Of a stretch of DNA of 64,000 bases, positions 36,266 through 48,578 are shown one piece after another (position 1 is the first letter of the stretch; the number at the start of each line of letters is the position of its first letter). The position numbers and the translations under genes are program-made. This DNA comes from Drechslerella dactyloides (Eukaryota > Ascomycota > Orbiliomycetes > Orbiliales > Orbiliaceae). The stretch covers positions 1,798,001 to 1,862,000 of the forward strand of contig JAGTWJ010000017.1 of the NCBI GenBank assembly GCA_020064725.1, read 5' to 3'. Under the pieces are notes generated by a model. The model did not search any database. It was not told where the DNA came from and worked only from the letters and a program-made list of their open reading frames with translations.

Positions 36266-38846
36266 TATTATAAGATAACAATACAATACCTAAATATCCT
36301 ATACAAACCAAATTCCCATACAGACACCTAGTCCATACAGTACATAAAGTAATAGTATATTAATACACCATATAGAATAGACTCCTATACAAAATATATA
36401 ATTATGTAGACTTGTTCTATATAAACCATCAACCTATATGGTATATCCTATTATATAGATAATAGAATTATACAGATAATATAACTATATAGAACCTCGG
36501 ACTATATAAAAAGATATTATTATAAAAAAATATTACCATTATAATATTTCTCCCTGAGCAGAAGCTACCATAATAACTTATAATCATGTGAATACTTAGT
36601 GTTTAGGGTGCTTAATACTTAGCTAAACACTGAGTAAGGTGAGTACTAAGCCACTTAGATAATATATTAATATATTTTTACTATTTTATATATTAAGATA
36701 TTATATATATAATTAGTATACTTTACCTTAGGACCAAAGACTTCTCTCTTAAAAACCATTGATTAATACCTAAACCATAGTATCTTAATAGCCAGCTTAT
36801 TTATTATTATTATTACATATTTTATTCCAATAGTTACTAACGTATTCCACAAGCAAGCGGACCACACAAATGAGCGGACCACTTCTTAATACTGGTATAA
36901 CTATTTCTTTTTTGTATTATATTATCTTTATAACTACTATTATAGTTGCTACTATAACTAAATCCCAAATTATTCTAGCTATTAAAGCTTTGGAAAAAGA
37001 TTAAAAATTAAGTATTTAAATTATTGCTAAGTTTTATAATATCTTTTATACTATTTTATTATACTAATATAATAGCTGTATTTTAAAAGTAGATAGTATT
37101 CTTAAATTATAAAACTTTATAAAATTAAAAGAGAATGTTATTATTTAATATATACTTAAGCTATTTATATAATCTTTTTATCTTAGATTAAATAATATAG
37201 AAGATATGGTTAATTAGTTACTATTAATATATACTAGTAATAATATATAATATATCAATAAAAATTGGGTGATAAACTTTATAAAATATCATCTAAAGCT
37301 CTAGATGTATTTATTTAAAAAGTATGATTATTAGTAAGTTAAATATAAAGACCTAGACTTTATTCAAAAATAGTTTCAGTTTTTATAAGTAATAAAAATA
37401 AAGTATAGTATTATAAATAGTAATATCTATAATTTTAATAAAATAAGTTTTATAATAAATATAATCTCTATAACTATAATTATTATAGGAGTTAAAATAT
37501 ATAATAAAACTAAACTAATATAGTTTAGGAATTATAAATAGGTAATAGTTATTTAGAAGATAAGTACAGAAGATTAGGTAGTATTATTATTTATTATTTT
37601 AGTTAGTTAATACTATTTAGCTAGTTAGTATATAAAGACTAATTTACTAAATAATTGGGCTATTATATTCTTTAATAATAGTTAGATAATAAATAAGGTT
37701 GTTATAAAATAATTAAAGTATTTCAACTATTTTACAATACAGTACTATATTTTAAATTACTAACTATTAATTCTAAATAGTTATAATAGCTATTATTCAG
37801 CATCTTTTAAGTTTTATTGTTAAAAGTATAAGATTATTATAGTCTGTATGTTATTATATTTTTCATATCTTTTTCAGTTGTTAGATGTTGGGTATTTTGA
37901 GTTATTGAAGTAGGTGTATAATCACTAGGTAAAAGATTTAATATATATATATATTAATTATATTAGCAAGTTAGAATTTCTCTTTAAGTTTTATAAAATA
38001 TTTACTATTATAATAATATTTAAAAATATATATAATAGTTTTGTTAGAATTAGTATTATATTTTATAATTCTAATAAGATTTTTTTAAAGTTAGATGTGT
38101 AGCTGCTAATATCTACTTTAATAAATTTATGTTTTAATATTATAAATATAGTAACTATCTAGATAATAAAAACTTTAATAAATTTTTTAAAAATTGGTTT
38201 ATAATTAAAACTTATTAAAAATTAAATTACTTAGTATTAGGATAGCTTTCTAATATTATTACTAGTTATTATAAATTAATTTATTAAAAAGGTATAGATA
38301 ATAATATACCAACTAGTACTTATATAAATAAAAAATATAATATTACACTTTATTAATAAAATATTAAATAAGTATCAGTAAGTAAAAAAATAATATATAT
38401 AATATAGAAATATATTTACCATATACTAGACTAATAAAATCCTAGATAATAATACTATAAATAGGTAGGATAAGTAAATAAGGTATCTAAATTATTAAAA
38501 TAGCCCCTAATTAAAAATTATCTTTAGAAAAATAATTTATTATAATAATTATAATAAGTTTAGGTATAATATTTAAATATGTTAGTAGATATTTTAAATA
38601 TATAATTAAGTAAATTAGTATGTATATAGCCTAGTGTAATAGTAGTGTGGTCATAAAGCTAGTGTTTTTGCTAGGGTGGGGTGTTGAGGTGGTCTGCTCG
38701 CTTGTGTGGTCTGCTTGCTTGTGGAATACGTTATTATATTTAATATATACTTATCTCCCACCATTAAGAACCCATACAGTAGCGACTGAGAGTCAGGGAC
38801 TTCAGAGTGAAGTGCGTTCGACCCGGTCCTGGGCCGAAGTGTAACA
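36266..38846 (+). repeat. G-B 3' LTR, split by F7
   Basis: The left piece 36266-36839 (574 bp) and right piece 38734-38846 (113 bp) sum to 687 bp, the length of the 5' LTR. The left piece begins TATTATAAGATAACA. It has lost G, while the 5' LTR has lost C. The right piece is almost unmutated (GTGCGTTCGACCCGG at 38813-38827, ending GAAGTGTAACA), giving the original LTR sequence. Confidence 0.92.
36840..38731 (+). mobile_element. F7: RIP-killed Fot-type transposon, TIR type B, in the G-B 3' LTR
   Basis: The element is 1,892 bp, with TA at 36838-36839 and 38732-38733. The left end is ACGTATTCCACAAGCAAGCG and the right end its mutated inverse. Transposase runs on the plus strand from about 36944 and is collinear with F3, F11 and F12, with stops throughout. 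The 65-codon plus-strand frame over 38647-38844 merely crosses the right end into the GC-rich LTR tail and is not a gene. Confidence 0.92.
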
Positions 38847-38851
38847 TAAAC

Positions 38852-39228
38852 TTCTTTAAATAAAAATATAAATATAAAAATAAAATTAAAAAAGTTTTTA
38901 AAAAATTTGATTAATTTAAATAAATAAAATTAATATAATTTTATTTTTAATAATTTAATTAATATATATTTTATATTAAATATAATAATAATATTTTATT
39001 TTATAAAATTAAAAAAAAACTTAAATTTAATCTAAAAATAGAAATTATTAAATAAAAAATTTTAAAAAAAAGAAATAATCTATTATAAAATATAGATTAT
39101 AATTATTAAACTAGATAATATATTCTATTAGTCCTAAAGGGGCTTATAATAAAAAAAATTATATTATAATTTAAATAAATATTACTTTAGTAAATATATT
39201 AAAAATTATAATAGAACTAGATTTGAAT
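38852..39228 (+). mobile_element. G-A (right part): continuation after G-B insertion
   Basis: It aligns with G-C from about 41980 to 42330 and with G-B from about 29224 to 29597, all gag. It then joins the start of copy G-C at an internal gag position near 39228. Fully degraded. Confidence 0.75.
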
Positions 39229-39598
39229 TAATATAGAATTATAAGAGTAGTTTATAGATAATAGCAACTTTAAATTAATATTAGATAATAAAAACAATAA
39301 ATATAAAAGATTTATTAATGATTTTTATATTTTAAAAATATATAATTAAAGAATAATTATAATAATAATTTAAATAGTATTATATATATAATAATATAAT
39401 ATTCTACTTTTTTAGATTAATTAATAAATATATAGATAATTTATAAAAATACTAAAATAAATTAATAATAGATATCAGAATATAAATTTTAGAATAAATA
39501 AATAGTATTATAATAGAAAATAATACTAAATAAAAGCTAGAATAGGATTTTAAGATAATATAATAAAAAATATTTGTAAGATATTAATAACATATATA

Positions 39599-41490
39599 AC
39601 GTCAATGATAAGCGAACGGATCAGACAAGCGAGCGGATCACCTCACCACCCCATCTCAATAAAAATACTGATTTTATTATCACAATATTATAGCTTTGGG
39701 CTAGATATATATTAAATAGCTTATTTATATACTTAAGATGTTTTTTGATATGTTTAAATATTATACTCAGTTTTACTATATTGATTGTAGTATAATATTC
39801 TTCTAGAGTTTTCTTCTGGCTGTATGTTGTTTTGATAATTTTTTAGCTCTACTTGTTTATGCTGTCTATTTATAGTGTCTTGGTCTAGTATATTATTTGC
39901 CTAGTGTATGGTGAGTATGTTTTTATGTTGTATATATTATTTTTTTGTTTATTACCATTTACTTAATACTTTATTAGTAGAGTGTAGTGTTGTGTTTTCT
40001 GCATATATAAGTGCTAATTAATATATTATAGTTTATGTTTTTTTAGATAGTTGGTCCACAGCTGCTAGTAGTAATATAGAAAAACTATTCTAGTACTAGA
40101 TAATCTGGTTTTTGATTAGGCCTGTTTATAGGCTAGTTTCTAATAAATTTAATAATGTTTTTGTAGTCTAGGTAATTATTATATTTGTAGTGTCTGGATA
40201 TGAATTCATTGGAATAGCTGTTAATAACTATATATCTAGCTTTAATAAAACTCTGTTAGGGTTATAAGGTATAATGCTAGCTCTAACAAAACTGTTGTAT
40301 ATGTTTTTAGATATTATTACAGTAGTAAATACCTTGTGGAATCTGGTGAGAAACTCCAGTTTAGAGATATGATTAATATATATATATACTAAGTTTTCCA
40401 TTTTATGGTTATATGTCTACTTTAATAGCCCAAAGCAGCTAATATTTAGTGGTTGGAGGATATGTGATAAATGTGGTAGTATGTAGATTGTAACAATCTT
40501 ATGTTTCTGGTAGTATAGTTTAAAGGTAATAGAATAGTAGTTTTTATGACTATCTAGGATTAATAGTTGATAATCTAAAATATAGCATTATACTATAAAT
40601 TTATCAAAGTGTTTTAACTATTATAGAGTAAGCTTATTTATTGTCTAGCTGTTATCAGAAAGTGTAATAATTTAATCCACTGGTAGCTTTGTTACTATAT
40701 ACTAGCTAGCTAAGTGGTATTATTTAGTAAAAATAATAAATAGTGGTACTGCCCAATTTTTTGTATCTATCTTCTAGATAATTGTTGTCTATTTATAATT
40801 CCTAGGCTGCATTAGTTTAGTTTTATTATATGTTTTAGTACTTATAATAATAGTAGTTATAGATATTATATCTATTATAAAGTCAGTTTTATTAAAGTTG
40901 TAGATATTATTATTTATAATACTATACTTAGTTTTTATAGTTTTTATTAACTGAAACTATTTGCTGATAAATATAAGATCTTTATATTTTATTTACTAGT
41001 AATTGTATTTCTTGGACAGATATATTTATAGCTCTAGGTGGTATTTGACAAAGTTATTAGCCCATTTTTTACTAACACATTGTGTACTATTGTTGTTATA
41101 TATTAGTAGCAGCTGGTTAACCATATTTTCTATATTATTTAGCCTAGGATGAAAAGACTGTATATATAGCTCAAGTATATATTGAATAATAATATCCTCC
41201 TCTAATTTTGTAAGATTTTGTGATTTAGGGATGTTGTTATATTGTAAAAAGTGGCTATTATATTGGCAAACTAAGGTGGTATAAGGGATATTATAATACT
41301 TAGCAGCAGCTTGAATATTTAATTCTTAGTTTTTTTTTATAGTTTTAATAGTTAGAAGAACTCTGGATTTAGTTATAAAGGCAGATATTATAATAGTTGT
41401 GGAGATATAAAATATAAGAGGAATAATGGGCACATAGATATGGTAAGGTAATCCGCTCACTTGTCTGATCCGTTCGCTTATCATTGACGT
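39599..41490 (-). mobile_element. F8: RIP-killed Fot-type transposon, TIR type D (sister of F10)
   Basis: The element is 1,892 bp, with TA at 39597-39598 and 41491-41492. Ends are ACGTCAATGATAAGCGAACG and its inverse, the same as intact F10, so this is the dead relative of the only live-looking copy. Transposase is on the minus strand. It shares the length and all landmarks of F10 but has stops throughout. It is inserted in a (TA)n site of gypsy gag. Confidence 0.92.
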
Positions 41491-43535
41491 TAAATAATTT
41501 TAACAATAGTTAGTAATATTAAAACAATTATATTAAGAAATTTTAAAAAAATGGTAAAATATACTAAAATCTTAATTAATATTTAAATAAATAATATTAT
41601 TATTTAAAATTTTATACTATTTATCTAATTTTAATTTATATTAATTAACAGATTAGGGATTTAAAAAAAATAGAATTATAACTATTTTTATAATAATATT
41701 TAACAAAATATTAAAAATAAGAGATTTAATTAGATATAGAGAATAATTTAAAAAGTTTAATCAATTTTTTAATTAATTTAGTAATTATTTTTTTTTATTC
41801 TAAATAATTTATTACTAAATGGTATAAGATCTATTTTATAGGAATATATTTTAAAAAAAATATTTTTAATATTTATTTAATATATAAGTAAGTATATAAA
41901 AAAATATTAAAAAAAGATTATAAGATATAAATCTTTAAAATTAATAAAATTTTTAGTATTTTTCAAGAATTTGTAAACTTCTTTAAATAGAAATATAAAT
42001 ATAAAAATAAGGTTGAAGAAGTTTTTAGAAAACTTAATTAACTTAAATAAATAGGGTCAACATGATTTTATTTCCAGCAGTTTGATTAATATGTACTTTT
42101 TACTGAATATGATGATGATACTTAGAGAAGGATTCAAATCTAACTTAAAAATGGAAATTATTAAATAAAAACTTTTAAAGAAGAAAATAATCTACTATAA
42201 AATATAAATTATGGCTATTAAACTAGATAATATATTATATTAATCTTAAAAGAGCTTATTATAAAAGAAACTATATTATAATTTAAATAAATATTATTTT
42301 AATAAATATATTAAGAAATCTCAACAAAACTAAACCTAAATTAAAAAAATATTTTAAAAATTAAATAAAATTTATAAATTAGAATCTATAAATCTTAATA
42401 CAATATAATACCAGAAATCTAAAAAATCTAATATGTTATTTTACTATTAATATAATAAAACAGGATATATTAAATAGGATTATTTTTTTTTAAAAAAAAA
42501 AAGGAATTTCTAAAAGTAACTTTATTAAAAAAAATAATTTAAAATAATAAAATAATTATTTATCCTTAAAAATTTTAATATAATAATAAATAAAATATAA
42601 AAATATATATACTTTAAAATTAAACCAATCTAATATCAAGATATTATTTAAGAAATTAATATAATTATTAAATAAAATTTTATTCTATTTATTAATATTT
42701 AATTAAAAGAAGATAAATTTAACTAGTTATAAAATAATTTTATACCTAGAAATTATATAATTTATTAAAAAAATTTAAATAAATATTTATAAAAAAAATA
42801 CTAAATAAATATAAAAATTTTTATAAAAATAATCTAAATATTATTTATTTTTATTATATTTTTAATTTAATTTAACTAATTATAATAAAAATGAATTTTT
42901 AAAAATTTTAAAAATTATAATAATAAATATTATATTAAATAAAAATAATAAAAAAAAAAATTAATAATAATATAAAAAAATTAATTTTATAAATAATTTT
43001 TTTTCATAATATATTTAAATTTATAAATTTTAAATCTATATTAAATATAGATTTAATATATTTATTAAAAAATAAACTATTTATAAAATATTTAAAATTA
43101 ATATTTATTAAAATTATTAATAATAATTAAAATATAATATTATTAGATATTAATATATAAAAAATAAAATATAAAATTATTTTTAATTATATTAAAAATC
43201 TATCTATTATTATATAACTATTTTTTATAATTAATATTTTATTAATCAATAAAAAACCTACTAGTTTTAAAATAAAAATAAAAAAAATTTATTTTAATAT
43301 AATTTTAATAGTAAATAATATTTTTTTAATAATATAAGATATTTTTTTTATAAAAATTAAAAATATTATTTTTATAGAAAAAATAATATAAATATTTAAT
43401 TATATGAATATTTTAATTTATATAATAATTATTATAATAAATAAATATATTAATATTAATACTTTTTATATTATAACTATATTTAAAAAAAATTATTTAG
43501 AGAAATTTTTAGTATTTTTAAATATATTTACTATA

Positions 43536-44606
43536 ACGTATTCCACAAGCGAGCGAACACCCCAAGTGAGCGAACACCCCAACACCCCACCAAAACCTTT
43601 TTATTAATATTCTAATTAATATCTCTTAAAAAATTATAAAAAAAATATCTTTCAACTAATATAAATTAAAATCAATTCATTATATTTTTTTACATTTTTT
43701 AAATATAAAAGTAAATTAATAATAATTAATTTAAAATTTTTAAAAAACAGCATATAATCTTAAGTGTTTGCCAGTAAATATCTTTATTATATATAAATAA
43801 AAATCTTTAAAAATAAGAAATCTATTAAATAAATATATAATCTAGGCCTGTACAAAACCTCTATCTATTATATTAAAAATTAAAATTTATAGATTTTGCT
43901 AAAGTTAGCACAACACACTGACTACACACTAGCTATTTTTTATTATAATTATATATAAAAATATAATAAAAAAAATCCTAAAATTTTTTTTTAAATTAAA
44001 GTAAATTAATATTTTATTTTATAATTTTTTTAAATTTTTTTAATAAAAATTCAATTTTTTATAAAATTTTATTATAAAAATTAAAAATATTGATATTAAA
44101 TTATATAATATATAAAAAAAAATTAAAAAAATAAAAATAAAAAAGTTTTAATATATTAAATTCAAATTTATTTTTTAATTTTTTTAATTATATTTATGTA
44201 TAATTATTTTAAAAAAATAGTTAGTGTGTTGTGCCAACTTTAGCAGAGTTTCTAGAACTTAATTTTTATTATTATAAATAGTAGCTTTAAACAGGCCTAG
44301 ATTATATCATTATTTATTAGATTTTTAATTTTTAAAGATTTTCGTTCGTAAATTATTTAGATATTTAGAGTCAAACAATAAAAAAATGTGTTGTTTTTAA
44401 CAATATTTAAAATAATTATTATTAATTTAATATTAATATTAAAAAATAAAAAAAAATACTAATTAGATTATTTTAAACTATTATTTAAAGAAGTAATTTT
44501 TCTATAATTTTATAATAAATATTTATTAATATATTAATAAAAAGGTTTTTGGTGGGCTGGGGGGGTGTTCGCTCGCTTGGGATGTTCGCTCGCTTGTGGA
44601 ATACGT
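43536..44606. mobile_element. 1,071-bp palindromic (foldback) element with type C Fot ends
   Basis: TA flanks it at 43534-43535 and 44607-44608. Ends are type C TIRs. The whole element is one inverted repeat centred near 44071: the pairs 43841-43851 with 44291-44302 (TCTAGGCCTGT) and 43895-43930 with 44217-44252 (GCTAAAGTTAGCACAACACA with its inverse) lie symmetrically about the same midpoint as the TIRs. The arms, about 535 bp each, have diverged by RIP. There is no transposase frame. It sits in the Cys-rich region of G-C and would depend on a type C Fot transposase. Confidence 0.85.
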
Positions 44607-44685
44607 TATTAGATATTTTAAAATATAAAATAATTATTGTGTATATTATTATAATAATACTAAATAAAAAAAATAAAAAGAAATA

Positions 44686-44934
44686 ACGTCAACAATAAGC
44701 GACTGGACCAGACAAGCGACCGGACCACCCCCCTTGTATATTTCTTTAATTTAATATAAAAAAAATTTAAAAAAATATTTTTAGATTTGTAATAGTTTAT
44801 ATAAACAAGATTAATTTTATTCTAATTTTAAATTAATTATTGATTAAGTTATCAATAAAAAGTGTTTTGATAGGGTGTTGGTTTATATGGGGTGGTCCGC
44901 TCGCTTGTGTGGTCCGCTCGCTTGTGGAATACGT
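44686..44934 (-). mobile_element. M5: 249-bp chimeric-end MITE, reverse
   Basis: TA at 44684-44685 and 44935-44936. It is an inverted copy of M1-M4, with A at element position 145 and a private change (TTTTGATAGGG for TTTTGGTAGGG). It lies in the G-C Cys-rich region only 78 bp from the palindromic element. Confidence 0.95.
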
Positions 44935-46101
44935 TAATATAAATTAAATAAACCTTAAAATATATTTTAGAATAAATTAAAAAATTAATATAAAAATATA
45001 AAAAAAATAAAATAATCTATAAAAAAATAATAAAAAATAATTATTTTAATTAAAATAATAATTTTAATAAAACTAAATATATTATAGATAGTAAATCCAA
45101 AAAACTATTTTATATATTATATATAATATATATTAAACTCTTCAATATATATAAAAAATAAAAAAAATATTCAAAAAACTATTTTTATTAAAAATATATA
45201 AAAAAAATATTAAAAATAAAAATTAAATATTTTTATAAATATTATATATATTATTTCACAAAATATAAAAATAAAAAATAATATAACTATAAATATTTTA
45301 TAAAGAAAAGATATATCTATTATTTAAAATATTTTTATAATTTTAATAAATTAAAAATAACTAAAAAATATATTTATTAATATAATAAAAAAAAAAAAAG
45401 AATATTACTAATATTAAAAATATTTTAAAAATAATTTTATTAATTAATAAAATAAAAATAAATATATAAAATAATACTTTATAAAAATATAATAAAAAAT
45501 AATTAATAACTTAAATTATAAATTAAAAAACTAAATATACTTTAAAACCAACAAAAATAAACTAAAATAAAAAATCTAAATTTTTAATAAAAAAAATTTA
45601 TTTTTATTTTATTCATTTTTAAAAACTTTATAAAAACTTTAATAAATAATAAAATAAAAGAAAATTATATTTTTATTATAATAATATAAAAGTATTAATT
45701 TAAAATATAATAAAAATCTAATATCTATTAAATTATTATTTTTTTATATTAAATTTTAAAAAAAATTACCTAAGAAATAATTTTTAAATTATTTATTAAT
45801 AAATATTTAGAAAAATATATTATTAATGTTTTGGATTTTTTAAAAAATATTTTGTTAATTTTTAGATTCTTATAATTAACAAAACATAATTTTAATATTA
45901 ATTAAAAAAAAAAAGAAATTATTTTTAATAATTATAATTACTAGAAAATTATTAAAATATAATTAATTAATAAAAATATTTTAAAAGAAATCTACCTAGT
46001 TATAACTTATAATATACTTATTTAAAAAAAAAAATTAAAAATAAATATAAATATAAATTAAAAATCTTACAACAAATATAAATCCAAATTAAAGAATTAT
46101 A

Positions 46102-47994
46102 ACGTATTCCACAAGCGAGTGAACACCTTAAGTGAGTGAACATCCCACTAAATAACCTTATCCCCTTTTCTCCTTTATTATTATCTATATTTATAACTAT
46201 TATAATGATGGTTTCTATAATTAAATCCTGAATAATCTTAGCTATTAGAGTTTTAGAAAAAAACAAAAAATTAAGTATTGTAGTAGTAGTTAAATTATAT
46301 AATATTTTTCAAATAATTTTTATCTATTGGTGTAATGGATACTTTTTATGGAGTAATAGTATATTGAAATCATAGAATTTTATATAATTAAAAAAAGATA
46401 TTATTGTTTAGTATATATTTAAATTATATATATAATCTTTTTATTTTAGATTAGGTAATATAAAAGATATGGTTAACTAACTACTATTGATATATGCTGA
46501 CAATAGTTTGTGTTATGTTGGCAAGAACTAGATAACAAACTTTATAAAATGTTGTTTGGAGCTCCAAATACGCCTGTTTAGAAAGTACAACTATTAGTAA
46601 ATTAAATATAAAAATTATAAGTTTATTAGTGATTGATTATAATTTATATAAGTTGTAAAAACTAAGTACAGTATTATAAATAATAATATATATAATTTTG
46701 ATAAAATAGACTTTGTAATGGGTATAATTTTTTCTATTATAATTATTATAGATGTTGAAATCTATAATAAAGTAAAGCTAGCACAGCCTGGGAATTGTGA
46801 ATGGGTAATAGTTATTTAGGGGATATGTGTAGGAGGTTGGATAGTACTATTATTTATTATTTTAGTTGATAAATATTATTTAGCTAGTTGGTATATAAAA
46901 ACTAGTTTACTAAAGGACTGGGTTATTGCATTTTTTGATAATGGCTGGATAATAAATGAGCTTGTTGTAAAATAAATAAAACACTTTAATTAATTTATAG
47001 TGTGGTGTTGTATTTTAAACTATTGGTTATTAGTTTTAAATGGCTATAAAAGTTATTATTTGGTTATTTTTGAGTTTTATTATTAAGAGTATAAGATTAT
47101 TATAGTTTGTATGTTACTATATTCTTTATATTTTTTTTAGTTGTTAGATATTGGGTATTTTAGACTATTAAAACAGGTATATAGTTACTAAGTAGAGGAC
47201 TTGGTGTGTGCAGATATTAACTATATTAGTAAGCTGGAGTTTTTTTCTGGGTTTTATAAAATATTTATTGCTATAATAATATCTAAGAATATATGTAACA
47301 GCTTTACTAAAGCTAGGATTATATCTTATAATTTTAATAAGGTTTTTTCAAAGCTAAATATCCAATTATTAACATTTACCCTAGTAAATTCATGTCTTGG
47401 TACTACATATATAGCAGCTATTTGGATAATAAAAACACTAATAAATCTTTCAGAAACTAGCTTATAATTAGAGTTTATTAAAAACTAGATTATTTAGTAT
47501 CTAAATAGCTTTTTAACATCATTACTGGCTGTTGTGGACTAGTTTATTAAAGAAATATAGATAATAATATATTAATTAATATTTATATAAATAAAAAATA
47601 TAATACTGTACTTTACAAACTAGATACTATTTAAACATTGATAGGTAAAAAGATGGTATGTATAACAGGGAGGTATATTTACTATATACTAGATTAATAA
47701 AATCTTGGATGGTGATATTATAAATAAATAAAATAAACAAATAGAATATCCAAACTACTAGAATAGCCTCTAACTAAAGACTACCTCTAAAAAGATATTG
47801 TGCTATAGTTATTGTGGTGAGTTTAGCTATAATATCCAAATTTATTAAAAAATATCTTAAGAATTAAGATTAGTATAGCGTAGATTTCCCACACCATCCT
47901 AACAGTAGTATAGTAGTAAAGGTGGTATTTTTGTTAGAGTAGGGTGGGGAGGGTGTTCGCTCACTTGGGGTGTTCGCTTGCTTGTGGAATACGT
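46102..47994 (+). mobile_element. F9: RIP-killed Fot-type transposon, TIR type C
   Basis: The element is 1,893 bp, with TA at 46100-46101 and 47995-47996. The C-terminal part of the transposase is open on the plus strand at 47201-47467; it includes INYISKLEFFSGFYKIFIAI and KVFSKLNIQLLTFTLVNS, aligning with F10. The reading then stops. The last 100 bp keep G on the plus strand. It is inserted in the G-C protease-to-RT stretch. Confidence 0.9.
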
Positions 47995-48578
47995 TATATA
48001 ATAATTAAAATATTAACTATCTTTAAATAAATATTTTTACAAAAAAGAAATATTTTTTAATTTATATTAAAAAATCAAATTTTACTAGAAATTAATTTAT
48101 TTAAATATTTGATATTTTTATAAAAAAAAATATAACCTTAATTTATATTAATATATAGATATATTGATTAAGAAGCAATAATACTCTAAAAATATATTAA
48201 AGAAAATTTTAAAATAAAATATATATAATTTTTTAATTTATTAATAAGATACCTTATCTTATTTATAAAAAAGACAAATTTAGATAAATTATAAATTTAT
48301 ATTAATTATTAAATTTTTAATATAATAATCATTAAAAATAAAGAATCTTTATTTTTTATTAACAAATTTTTTAATAAAATATTAAATATTATAATTTATA
48401 TAAAACTTGATTTTACTAATATATATTATAATATTAGGATTAACCTTAAAAAAGAATAGAAACCTATTTTTAAAATCAGATATAAATTATTTGAATATTT
48501 AATCATATTTTTTAGATTAATTAATATATTTATAACTTTTTAAATATTTATATTTTATAAAAATATATTAATAATATA

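Larger units (their letters stand above)
27565..38846 (+). mobile_element. G-B: near full-length Ty3/gypsy chromovirus
   Basis: About 9.4 kb after removing F7, with 687-bp LTRs, an 8,014-bp interior and a perfect 5-bp TSD (TAAAC), inserted in copy G-A. Order inside: gag with CCHC knuckle, a cysteine-rich region, protease, reverse transcriptase, RNase H, integrase, chromodomain, then an antisense frame and a polypurine tract. The protease-RT-RH-IN-chromodomain order is the chromovirus arrangement. RIP has put many stops in every frame, but less densely than in G-A, G-C and G-D, so this copy is the key to reading the others. It cannot make working proteins. Confidence 0.92.

Noticed and set aside
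38647..38844. 65-codon plus-strand frame
   Set aside because: It crosses the right end of F7 into the G-B LTR tail; composed of two unrelated repeats with no coding features.
46018..46266. 82-codon minus-strand frame
   Set aside because: It spans the left TIR of F9 against the transposase direction and is made of gypsy flank plus TIR.
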